Shown one piece after another: positions 11,565 through 19,254 of a stretch of 64,000 nt of DNA (the stretch's first letter is position 1; the number at the start of each line of letters is the position of its first letter). The stretch lies in assembly GCA_958296295.1 (NCBI GenBank), contig OY282460.1, positions 3,456,291 to 3,520,290 on the forward strand, read 5' to 3'. The position numbers and the translations under genes were made by a program. The notes below the pieces were generated by a model, which saw only the letters and a list, made by a program, of their open reading frames with translations, searched no databases and was not told the origin of the DNA. The DNA is from an uncultured Pseudomonadales bacterium. GTDB taxonomy: Bacteria; Pseudomonadota; Gammaproteobacteria; Pseudomonadales; Azotimanducaceae.

Positions 11565-13247
11565 CCTAGATTCCCTGTTAACGCTCTGAAGAGGGGTGGT
11601 TCAGCTGTCGGGCAGGCGGCGAGTGCGGTTCGGGAGCGGGGAACGCCTTGTCGAGCGTGTGGGGAAGGCGGGGAATCCGCGCCGAAGGAGTTTTCGCCTG
11701 TGGATTCGACGCGTTTCGGAACTGGCGCGGTCGGGCGACCGCGGCGCGTCGGAAACGGCGCCGGGAATCGCGCGCGGGGGCGGGTGCGGCGCCTAGCCGG
11801 AGTCGATGCGCAGGCGCATTCCCGCGTACAGCAGCCAGTCGCGGCGGAAGCAGCAGGACGCGAACAGCAGCCAGCGCTTCCTGCCGCTGCGCACCAGCCG
11901 GGCGACGCTGCGCATCACGTGCCGCACCAGCGGGCGGATGCCGTGCCGGCGGGCCGCCTTCGGCAGCAGCCGGAACTGCACGGCGCGCAGCAGCAGATGC
12001 GCCATTTGCCCGTAGGCGTAGAACGCCTGGTTGGCGCGGTAGCCCCGGCACGGCGGATGGTGCAGGTCGAGATCGACCAGCGGCCCCTTGAAGGCGTTCT
12101 CGTGGCCCTGCTTGCCGCGGTGCCGGCGAACCACCTCCGCCAGCGGCAGGTCGTCGCGGTTGGCCAGGATCACCGAGAAGCGCGGCAGCAGCTCGCCCTG
12201 CCGCCGCGAGCGCAGCCGCACCACCACATAGCTCTGCTCCTCCTTCCACTTCCCTTCCACTTCGAAGGGCGGTAACGCACCCAAGTGGCCGACTCGCCCT
12301 TGCCGATGTCCTCCCAGCCATGCTCCGGCAGGCCCTCCACAACGTCCAGCACCGGCCGGCACTTGTTGGGATCCGTCACGCTGATCGACAGGTCCCAGCC
12401 CTCGCCGCGAACATGCTCCACGAACGCCCCCCGGTAGTACGCCGCGTCGCAACGCACCCACGCCGGCACGCCCTTCGGCAGCAGCGGCGCCACGTCGCGC
12501 TTGAGCTGGCCCTTCCAGCCGCACGCCACGTCGCCCCCCGGCCGCAGCCTCCCGCTCACCCACAGCCCGCCCACGAACACCGCGTGCAGCCAGTAGCCGC
12601 GCTCCCCGGTGTACAGCCGCGCCGCGTGCTCGAACAGCCGGCCCGACACCTCGATGCCCGTGCCGTCCACGAACACCGGAACGTACCCCTTCTCCTCCAG
12701 CTCGTGCGCCACCACCTCCGGCGCCACGCACCGCGACAGGTGCCGCGCCACCCCCCGCAGGCTCTCCACGTCCCGCTTCGTCAGACGCGACAGGAACTCC
12801 CCGGCCCGCCGCCCCGACGGCGCCGACGACAGGCCCAGCAGCTCGCGCTGAACGCCGTCCTCGCGCAAAGCGTCCAGATCCGACAGCGACCCGTTCCCCG
12901 ACGCCAGCGACGCGATCACGCTCCACTGCGTCTCCGCGTCCGACGCGCCCCGGTTCCGCTTCTTCACCGACACCGCCTCGGCAAGGCGCTCCGGAAGCCC
13001 GAACCGGCGCGCCGCCTCCGCCAGCAGCGCGGCGCCGCCCGTGCCCGTCAAACGATCCCCGGTGAAGCCGATCTCGACTTTGGCCGGGCTTGGAACTACT
13101 CTCTTCATCAACGCACCTGCGGGGTGATCCTTGTTCAACCGGCATCATACCGGCCGATTCCCCCGCAGCGTGCGTTCTTTCAAGCACTTGCGCTTCTTTC
13201 CCCACGAATCCCGCTCTCCCCGACAGCGGCTTAACAGGGACTTAAGG
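11565..13247 (-). mobile_element. IS1380-family insertion sequence (1683 bp)
   Basis: The ends are imperfect inverted repeats of about 18 bp: CCTAGATTCCCTGTTAAC at the left (11565-11582) and, read on the minus strand, CCTTAAGTCCCTGTTAAG at the right (13247-13230). A further block GCTGTCGGG occurs inside both ends at different distances. The flanks carry the duplication GGGATT. The size is normal for the family. The element contains a single transposase gene that is now frameshifted. It interrupts an MpaB-type oxygenase gene. The intact duplication and in-frame rejoining of the target gene suggest that insertion was recent. Confidence 0.9.
11793..13138 (-). pseudogene. IS1380-family transposase, frameshifted
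   Basis: The transposase is read in two frames. The N-terminal ~290 residues (EIGFTGDRLTGTGGAALL, LDALREDGVQRELL, VFVDGTGIEVSG, VRCDAAYY) match the DDE transposase of IS1380. The C-terminal part (ILANRDDLPLAEVVRRHRGK, QGHENAFKGPLVDLD, then a C-terminal MRSVARLVRSGRK) continues in the next frame. The switch lies near 12264-12272, where one missing base in the run next to CGAAGGGCGG would explain it. Without a shift the protein loses its catalytic Glu region. The start may be 13138 or the ATG at 13108. A sequencing error or programmed shift cannot be excluded. Confidence 0.85.
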
Positions 13248-13304
13248 GGGATTCAGCGCCCGCGCCTTTTCGTATCCGCTCCGATATGCCGAGGGGATTT
13301 TCAT
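13248..13304 (-). pseudogene. MpaB/DUF2236 oxygenase, first 19 codons, separated by IS1380
   Basis: On the minus strand an ATG at 13304 opens a 19-codon frame (MKIPSAYRSGYEKARALNP) that runs exactly to the IS right end. Its last two codons are the duplicated target bases. Read across the excised IS it continues in frame into ELAAKYVEHTAVGDP at 11558. This restores the usual N-terminus of the family. The TSD right copy is 13248-13253. Confidence 0.82.
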
Positions 13305-13425
13305 TGGGCCTCCGAGGGCGTTTTGTGGTTCCAATGCGTTGAAGCTACTCTGTTTCAGTGGACAGTCAAGAGCTTGGGTTCCATGCGGCATCCTGGTATG
13401 TCTTCTTGAAAACCATCAGGGACTG

Positions 13426-13536
13426 TCACCCGAGGCTGAAAAAGATGGCGCCAATGACTTCAGGGGGCTTGATGCGAGCGATGAGGCGCAGCCGGCTTCC
13501 ACGGTGGGGGCAGTGTTCCACTTCATGCCGAGCCAT
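13426..13536 (-). pseudogene. Transposase C-terminal remnant (IS91-like)
   Basis: A 36-codon frame ends with a pattern seen at the C-terminus of IS91-type and related transposases: a zinc-ribbon-like CPHxGxRLRLIA followed by PEVIGAI. The second Cys of the expected CPxCGG is replaced (CPHRGS). No other transposase sequence is attached, so this is a decayed tail. Confidence is limited by the short length. Confidence 0.45.
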
Positions 13537-13647
13537 CGGCGCCCAAGAGGGCTTGGCCGCCGTCACCGCCAGCGGCGGCCGGATGCTCGCCTCGATGCCC
13601 CACCCCGAGCGCGTCTTCCGCGCCGTGCAAAACTCGTGGGTTGCCCC
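13537..13647 (+). pseudogene. Copied internal fragment of purL 3' region
   Basis: These 111 bases repeat purL 8948-9058 with one visible difference (GGATGCTCG for GGGTGCTCG). They encode the [14 protein letters not shown] to VQNSWVAP segment of the PurL glutaminase domain. The copy is joined in frame to the signal-peptide-like start of the first array gene. It is a scar of duplication and not a functional gene. Confidence 0.92.
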
Positions 13648-13663
13648 CGCCGCGTGCGCTTGG

Positions 13664-14626
13664 ATGGCCGTCGCGGCGTTGACGGCCAACGCCGCGTGGT
13701 CGGACACCTTGGGTGACACTTCCCCCACGAGTGCAGAACACTGCCTCGTCGGGACTGGAGTTCCCATCATCGGAGATTGCGGCCCGGACCCGTTCTATGT
13801 GGCGTCGGAACTCCTTGACGCCGAGAATGTTCGCCATGTGGTTACCGGGCACATCGTCAGTGTCGCGGGTCTGCCCGACACCTTGGACGAACAGGTGGAC
13901 GTGGACGTGGAGTTCCGCATCGACGGCGTCCGCAAGCCGCCGGCGCGGTGTCCGCATCCGCCGAGGATCGACAACAAGGCACGTTGCGAACGGAGCGGTG
14001 CGCTGCCCAACGTCGTGACTTTGCGGATCCCCGGCGACTGGTTCCTCTGGGCGGCCACCGGCACGTCGAGACGCCTGGCCCGCCGCGGTGCCGAGCAGCT
14101 CGCGGCCTTGCAGGAACTGGAGCGCGAGCGCGAGTCCGGGCGGGTCGGGGAACGCGAGCACGCCGAAGCGAAAGAGCGGCTGGAGCGGGAGTTGCAACGG
14201 AAGTTGGACTGGACCACAACGGTATTCACGGACGACAGTTCGAAAGGCGCATCCGCCAAGGACATGCCCCGGGTCGTCAGTCGGAAGTTCCGATCACACG
14301 GAGAAGTCAGGTTGCTGGAGGATCGACGAGGGCATTTGGAGATTGGCGGCGAGTACCTCTTCGCCCTCGGAGACGGCGTGGAAGGGGCCGCGTACACCTA
14401 CTATGAGCCGCGCAAGTACCACCCGGAACGGGGCTGGCATGTCTTCTGGGGCGACGAGATGCGGGACGTGGAGATCGCCCTGATGCTTATCGGCAACTGC
14501 ATGCGGAGCGAGCCGCCATTGTTCGCGAAGGAGACGAGTGCGTACCTGTGCGGGTTTTACTCCCGCGGCTTGGCCACGTTCCGCCTGTACCCCGAACTCC
14601 CGCGTTGGCGTTTTCTATGGCGATGA
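13664..14626 (+). CDS. Array gene A: secreted six-Cys family protein, altered N-terminus
   Basis: First of six tandem paralogs; family not recognised. From the ATG at 13664 it has 320 residues. The body contains the shared blocks ENVRHVVTGHI, DVEFRIDGVRKP, a helical ERERESGRVGEREHAEAKER segment, GGEYLFALGDGVEG and HVFWGDEMRDVEIALMLIGNC. Six cysteines occupy the array-wide positions (HC...DCG, RC...RC, GNC...LC). The leader resembles that of genes B and E but its own start has been replaced by the purL fragment, and the frame is open back to 13358. Whether it is exported or even translated is uncertain. It is closest to gene F in the body. Confidence 0.65.
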   Translation: MAVAALTANAAWSDTLGDTSPTSAEHCLVGTGVPIIGDCGPDPFYVASELLDAENVRHVVTGHIVSVAGLPDTLDEQVDVDVEFRIDGVRKPPARCPHPPRIDNKARCERSGALPNVVTLRIPGDWFLWAATGTSRRLARRGAEQLAALQELERERESGRVGEREHAEAKERLERELQRKLDWTTTVFTDDSSKGASAKDMPRVVSRKFRSHGEVRLLEDRRGHLEIGGEYLFALGDGVEGAAYTYYEPRKYHPERGWHVFWGDEMRDVEIALMLIGNCMRSEPPLFAKETSAYLCGFYSRGLATFRLYPELPRWRFLWR

Positions 14627-14634
14627 TCGCGCTT

Positions 14635-14697
14635 GCGCGGGTGCTGCTCCCGCGGCTTGGCGGCGTTCGGGCCGTACCGGAGCTCCGGGTTCGACAC
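14635..14697 (+). repeat. Degenerate copy of gene A 3' tail
   Basis: The stretch after gene A (GCGGGTGCTGCTCCCGCGGC onward) repeats, with scattered changes, the end of gene A at 14549-14612 that encodes YSRGLATFRLYPEL. It looks like the tail of a further, lost array copy, or slippage between copies. It lies in the A-B spacer and is not in a supported gene. Confidence 0.6.
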
Positions 14698-14733
14698 TTG
14701 GCCGATCCGAACCGGCCGCGGCATCTGCCGCCC

Positions 14734-15657
14734 ATGACGAAACGCGTGCTTGCGCTTGCGCGCGCCGGGTGCGCGTGCCTGACGCTGGCGGCCACGCCGG
14801 TGTGGGCGACCAGTAGCGTGCAACCCGCGACTGTGCCGTCACCAACAGGCGGCGAGCCGTGCTTCGCCGGCGACGAGCGCTGCCGAGACGACGCGTTCGG
14901 CATGGCGGCGCTTTTGCTCGAAGCCGAGAATGTCCACTATCTCGTGACGGGCCGCATCGCCTTGGCCGCCGGCTTGCCGGACAAGCTCGGCGGCTCCGCG
15001 GACGTGTACGCGCAGCTACGGCTCACCGGCGTGCGCAAACCGCCGGTGCAGTGTCCACAGCCGCCGAGCATCCAAAGCAGGACCTACTGCGCCCAGACCG
15101 AGGCGCTGCCGCCCCGGCTGACGGTGCGCATCCCGAGCGACTGGTTCGTGTGGCCCGCCACCGGCACGTCCCGACTCGTGGCGCGCCGCGCGGGAAGGCA
15201 TCTCGCCGATTTGCGGGAACTGGAACGCCAGCACGCCGCGGGGCGGGTCGGCGAGCGCGAGCACGCCGCCGCCAAAGCGCGGTTGGAGGGGCTGGTGCAG
15301 GACGAATTGGATGCGAACGCGCCTCGAACCGCGCCGGGGACGATCAGACTGCTGGAGGACCGCCGCGCCCACCTGGCGGTTGGCGGCGAGTACCTCTTCG
15401 CCCTCGGAGAAGCGGTGGAGGGCGACGCCGGCACCTACCATGTGCCCCTGACGCCCGAGGTGGACGGTGGCGATTGGCGCGTCTTCTGGGGCGATGAGAT
15501 GCGCGAGCTCGACATCGCCCTGATGCTGATCGGCAACTGCCTGCTAGCGAATCCGCCGTTGTTCGTGACGGAACCCGGGCCCCGCCACTGCATGCTGTTC
15601 GCCCGCGGCCAGTCCAAACTGCGCTACAGCTTCCCGAAACTGTTGCGCATCCACTGA
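14734..15657 (+). CDS. Array gene B: secreted six-Cys family protein
   Basis: 307 residues, paralog 2 of 6. The signal peptide is clear: basic MTKR, hydrophobic core, cleavage after TPVWA. The mature protein starts with a Cys pair (PCFAGDERC), then LLLEAENVHYLVTGRI, a beta-rich segment (QLRLTGVRKPPVQC), RIPSDWFVWPATGTSR, a long helix (LERQHAAGRVGEREHAAAKA), RLLEDRRAHLAVGGEYLFAL, and WGDEMRELDIALMLIGNC. The strand-loop pattern plus GGEYLFAL and flanking Cys recalls NTR/TIMP-like domains, which is inference only. It is nearly the twin of gene E in length and sequence. The start is the ATG at 14734, chosen for the signal peptide. Confidence 0.85.
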   Translation: MTKRVLALARAGCACLTLAATPVWATSSVQPATVPSPTGGEPCFAGDERCRDDAFGMAALLLEAENVHYLVTGRIALAAGLPDKLGGSADVYAQLRLTGVRKPPVQCPQPPSIQSRTYCAQTEALPPRLTVRIPSDWFVWPATGTSRLVARRAGRHLADLRELERQHAAGRVGEREHAAAKARLEGLVQDELDANAPRTAPGTIRLLEDRRAHLAVGGEYLFALGEAVEGDAGTYHVPLTPEVDGGDWRVFWGDEMRELDIALMLIGNCLLANPPLFVTEPGPRHCMLFARGQSKLRYSFPKLLRIH

Positions 15658-15769
15658 CCAAAGCGCTCGAGGATGCGATGAGCCGGAAAGCCAAGACGGA
15701 AAGCTCCTGCGACCACTTGCGCCAGCGAGCTGGCCAGGCGCAAACCGCCATCGGCGGCGTCTGTCGTCA

Positions 15770-16726
15770 ATGAGACGCGATCGGCAACGGTTCCGAGGGA
15801 CGTGGTGGCTCATGGCGTTGGCGTTGGCGGCCGTTCCAGCGTGGCCTACCAATCTGCAGCTGCCATCGCCAAACGAACTCGCCCACGGAGGCGAGGAGTG
15901 CTTCGTGGGCGACAAGTATTGCCGCAGGGACGCATTCGCCGTGGCGAGCCTGCTGCTTGAAGCGGAGAATGTCCGCCATGTTGTGACGGGGCGCATCGTC
16001 GGTGTCTCGGGTTTGCCCGACACTTTGGACGAAGAGCTAGATGTGGACGTGGATTTTCGCATCAGCGGAGTCCGCAAGCCCGCGGCGCGGTGTCCGCATC
16101 CGCCGAGGATCGAAAACGCCATGCATTGCGAGCCGAATGACACGCTCCCACCGGAAGTGAAGTTGCGGATCCCGAGCGACTGGTTCCGCTGGTCGCCCAC
16201 GGGAACGTCTAGGAATGTGGCTCGCCGCGGTGGCGAGCAGCTGGCGGCTCTGCGGGCGCTGGAGCGTGATCGCGAGTTCGGACGTGTGGACGAGCGCGAG
16301 TACGCCGAAGCCAAAGAGCGTCTGGAGTGGGGCTTGCAGGTGGAGTTGGACGGCACAACCACTCCAATAAAGGACGGTTTCATCAGAACCATTAACATGA
16401 ACGCCTTCTTGGTCAGGTTGCTGGAGGATCGCAGAGCCCGTTTGGAAGTTGGCGGCGAGTATCTCTTCGCCTTGGGCGATAGAGTCGAAGGCGCCGCGCA
16501 CACCTACTACCTGCCTGAGACGCCAGACTTGGACGACGATGGCGAATGGCACTTTTTCTGGGGCGACGAGATGCGCGAGGTGGAGATCGCCCTCATGCTG
16601 ATCGGCAACTGTCTACTCAGCGAGCCGCCGGTGTTCGGCAAGGAGACCGGTCCGTATCTTTGCAAGATCTACTCCCGCGGCCTGGCCACATTCTGGCTGT
16701 ACCCGACGCTAGTCCGTCGGCATTGA
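15770..16726 (+). CDS. Array gene C: secreted six-Cys family protein
   Basis: 318 residues, paralog 3 of 6, same strand, 112 bp after B. The leader MRRDRQRFRGTWWLMALALA with a cleavage site near VPAWP is almost the same as in gene F. The N-terminal Cys pair is ECFVGDKYC, so this part follows the B/D/E type while the middle (DVDVDFRISGVRKPAARC, RRGGEQLAALRALERDREFG) follows A/F. The C-terminus ends YSRGLATFWLYPTLVRRH. Function unknown. The mosaic of features suggests recombination between array members. Confidence 0.83.
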   Translation: MRRDRQRFRGTWWLMALALAAVPAWPTNLQLPSPNELAHGGEECFVGDKYCRRDAFAVASLLLEAENVRHVVTGRIVGVSGLPDTLDEELDVDVDFRISGVRKPAARCPHPPRIENAMHCEPNDTLPPEVKLRIPSDWFRWSPTGTSRNVARRGGEQLAALRALERDREFGRVDEREYAEAKERLEWGLQVELDGTTTPIKDGFIRTINMNAFLVRLLEDRRARLEVGGEYLFALGDRVEGAAHTYYLPETPDLDDDGEWHFFWGDEMREVEIALMLIGNCLLSEPPVFGKETGPYLCKIYSRGLATFWLYPTLVRRH

Positions 16727-16748
16727 CCGTGCGGCCTTTCCTTCGCCC

Positions 16749-17681
16749 ATGAAGCCAAGGCTGCCGCAGCTGTCTCGCGCTTCCGCCTGCGCCCTGGTCT
16801 TGGCTAGCGTCCATGCGTCGTCTTCCAATTGGGCGCTGCCGGCCGAACATCTGCCGAAAACCGGCAAGGCGTGCTTCGTTGGCGACGCCTACTGTCGCAA
16901 CGACGCTTTCAACGTGGCGGCGGCCTTGCACGAGGCCAAGGACTTCCGCTACGTCGTGACGGGGCGCATCGTCAAAGTGGACGGCTTGCCGGATACGCTT
17001 GGCGAAAGCACGGATGTGGATGTCACATTCGAGCTTGACAGCGTCCGCAAACCTCCGGGACAGTGCCCCGTTCCACCCAGAATCGCCACGAAAACGCTCT
17101 GCGAACGGAAAGACTCGCTTCCGCCCGTATTGAGACTACGCATCCCCAGCGACTGGTTCCTCTGGCCGGGCACAGGAACGTCCAGACTCGTGGCGCGGCG
17201 CGCGGGGGCGCATCTCGCCGGCTTGCGGGATTTGGAGCGCAAGCGCGCCTCCCTGCGGTTAAGCGAGCGCGAGTACACCGACGCCAAGGCGCGGCTGGAG
17301 CAACTGGTGCGAAACGAACTGGATTCGGACGCTACTCGAACCAGGTCGAGCCGTCCGGTCACCGAACGTGTCAAACCCAAGCCAAGACCGATCCGTTTGC
17401 TGGAGGATCGGCGCGTCCACATCGAGGTTGGCGGCGAGTACCTCTTCGCGCTCGGAGATGGGCCGGAGGGCGACGTTGGCATCTACCACCTGCCGCCGCC
17501 CCCGGCGCTGGATGGCGACGGCGACTGGCGCGTCCTGCAAGGTGCCGAGATGCGCGACGTCGAGACAGCCATGATGCTGATCGGCAACTGCATGCAGCGG
17601 CACAGTCCCCGCCTTTGCATGGTGGTTTCGCGCGGTCTTGCGACGTTCTGGCTGTACGACGATCTTCTCCGGCGGCATTAG
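16749..17681 (+). CDS. Array gene D: secreted six-Cys family protein
   Basis: 310 residues, paralog 4 of 6, only 22 bp after C. Leader MKPRLPQLSRASACALVLAS with likely cleavage near SSNWA. It has the Cys pair ACFVGDAYC, then DFRYVVTGRIVKVDGLPDTL, DVTFELDSVRKPPGQC, a helical segment LRLSEREYTDAKARLEQL, a basic Pro/Arg-rich insertion at ~200-215 not seen in B or E, then HIEVGGEYLFALGDGPEG and IGNC. It is the most divergent member. Its stop codon overlaps the terminal codon of a copied piece of the E2 gene, read in the opposite direction. Confidence 0.83.
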   Translation: MKPRLPQLSRASACALVLASVHASSSNWALPAEHLPKTGKACFVGDAYCRNDAFNVAAALHEAKDFRYVVTGRIVKVDGLPDTLGESTDVDVTFELDSVRKPPGQCPVPPRIATKTLCERKDSLPPVLRLRIPSDWFLWPGTGTSRLVARRAGAHLAGLRDLERKRASLRLSEREYTDAKARLEQLVRNELDSDATRTRSSRPVTERVKPKPRPIRLLEDRRVHIEVGGEYLFALGDGPEGDVGIYHLPPPPALDGDGDWRVLQGAEMRDVETAMMLIGNCMQRHSPRLCMVVSRGLATFWLYDDLLRRH

Positions 17682-17893
17682 GCCAAGAGCCGAAACGGCG
17701 CTTCGAGATAGGTGCGGACCGCGGCGAGAAACTGCGCCGCCGGGTCACCGTCGAGAACGCGATGATCCCATGTCAGGGAGAGGCGCATCCGGGCCGTCTT
17801 GACCGGCGTTTGGCCGTCCCAGCGCACGCCGTCGTAGATGCGGCCGACGCCGAGAATGCCGGCTTGGGGAGGATTCAGAATCGGCGTGAGTCC
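17678..17893 (-). pseudogene. Copied 3' fragment of the E2 acyltransferase gene
   Basis: These ~216 bases repeat the 3' end of the intact E2 gene at 20228-20445 with scattered substitutions. The minus-strand frame is kept and includes the active-site motif LTWDHRVLDG and a stop (TAA instead of TAG), but nothing upstream. At its internal end (~17893) it is joined to a copied purL tail. The two gene ends now lie tail to tail with nothing between, as expected at a tandem-duplication junction of the purL-to-E2 interval. Confidence 0.92.
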
Positions 17894-17895
17894 AT

Positions 17896-17928
17896 TTCCG
17901 CAACGCCCGACGGGCGGTGGGGTGAGCG
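17896..17928 (+). pseudogene. Copied last codons of purL
   Basis: 33 bases match purL 9093-9125 with one visible change, including the TGA stop and the next bases GAGCG. The segment lies directly after the E2 fragment. Confidence 0.88.
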
Positions 17929-18208
17929 ATCCGGGCCGGCCACGCTACGGAGTATTCGAGGGCAAACACTCGGCAAGGCCCTAGCCCGCGTGAGAAACGC
18001 GACGATGCGCCGCTAGGCGGTTGGCTTGCGCGTGTTTGCGTTCGCCCTTGACTTGCTGCTGCCCCTTGACAACGCCTTCGGGCCGGGAGTAGGTTTTCGG
18101 CAGTTGCAGGGACGAGGCGACATGGGCGACCGTCTTGGACGTCCACAACCGCCCGCAGCGCCGGCGGCGACACTGGCGGATGCGGACCGGCAGCGGCAAC
18201 TGCCGCCG
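17929..18208. other. Spacer before array gene E
   Basis: No recognisable gene. The last ~40 bases resemble the sequence ahead of gene B (a GC-rich stretch ending in CCGATGACGAAGCG versus CCCATGACGAAACG), so they belong to the duplicated B/E unit and may carry its expression signals. A minus-strand frame at 17981-18199 contains no motif I recognise. Confidence 0.4.
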
Positions 18209-19132
18209 ATGACGAAGCGCCGGCGTTCACTTGCCCGCGCCGGGTGCGCGTGGCTGGCGTTGACGGCCACTCCGGCGTGGTCGGCCACTATCGCTGCACC
18301 CGCTGCTGCGCCGTCGACAGCAAGCGGCCAGCCGTGCTTCGCCGGCGACGAGCGTTGCCGACACGACGTATTCAGCATGGCGTCGCTTCTGCTTGAAGCC
18401 GAGAATGTTCGCTACGTCGTGACGGGCCGCATCGCCCTGGCCGCCGGTTTGCCGGACAAGCTCGGCGGCACGGCCGACGTGTACGCGCGGCTGCGGATCA
18501 CCGGTGTGCGCAAACCCCCTGTTTGGTGTCAGCCGCTGCCCAACGTCCACAGCACGGCGCATTGCCCCCGGATGGACGCGCTGCCGCCCCGGCTGACGGT
18601 GCGCATCCCGAGCGACTGGTTCGTGTGGCCCGCCACCGGCACGTCCCGATTCGTGGCGCGCCGCGCGGGAAGGCATCTCGCCGGTTTGCAGTGGCTGGAA
18701 CGCCTGCTCGCCGCGGGGCGGATTGACGAGCGCGAGCACGCCGCCGCCAAAGCGCGGTTGGAGGGGCTGGTGCAGGACGAATTGGATGCGAACGCGCCTC
18801 GAACCGCGCCGGGGACGATCAGACTGCTGGAGGACCGCCGCGCCCACCTGGAGGTTGGCGGCGAGTACCTCTTCGCCCTCGGAGCGCCGGTGGAGGGTGC
18901 CGGGGGCAGCTACCATGTGCCCCTGACGCCCGAGGCGGACGATGGCGATTGGCGCGTCTTCTGGGGCGACGAGATGCGCGAGCTCGACATCGCCCTGATG
19001 CTGATCGGCAACTGCCCGCTAGCGAATCCGCCGTGGTTCGCGACGGAACCCGAGGCCCGCCACTGCATGCTGCTAACCCGAGGCGTGTACAAGGCGGTGT
19101 ACAAGTCCCCGAAACTGTTGCGCGTCCACTGA
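18209..19132 (+). CDS. Array gene E: secreted six-Cys family protein (twin of B)
   Basis: 307 residues, the same length as B, and close in sequence throughout. The signal peptide is MTKRRRSLARAGCAWLALTA with cleavage near TPAWS. Shared marks are PCFAGDERCRHD, ENVRYVVTGRIALAAGLPDK, YARLRITGVRKPP, RIPSDWFVWPATGTSRFVAR, HLEVGGEYLFALGAPVEG and VFWGDEMRELDIALMLIGNC. The spacer after E repeats the spacer after B, so B-C and E-F are copies of a two-gene block. The ATG at 18209 gives the signal peptide. Function unknown. Confidence 0.85.
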   Translation: MTKRRRSLARAGCAWLALTATPAWSATIAAPAAAPSTASGQPCFAGDERCRHDVFSMASLLLEAENVRYVVTGRIALAAGLPDKLGGTADVYARLRITGVRKPPVWCQPLPNVHSTAHCPRMDALPPRLTVRIPSDWFVWPATGTSRFVARRAGRHLAGLQWLERLLAAGRIDEREHAAAKARLEGLVQDELDANAPRTAPGTIRLLEDRRAHLEVGGEYLFALGAPVEGAGGSYHVPLTPEADDGDWRVFWGDEMRELDIALMLIGNCPLANPPWFATEPEARHCMLLTRGVYKAVYKSPKLLRVH

Positions 19133-19254
19133 CCAGAGCGATCGAGGATGTGATGAGCCCGGAAGCGAAGACGGAAAGCCGCCGGCGACCAGTTGGGCCA
19201 GCGAGGTGCCCAAGCGCAAACGGCGGCCGGCCCGGACGCCTTTGTCTGTCGCCA

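Noticed and set aside
17981..18199. Minus-strand frame with SSLQLPKTYSRPEG
   Set aside because: It looked transposase-like at first, but I could not match it to any family and it lies in repeated spacer sequence.
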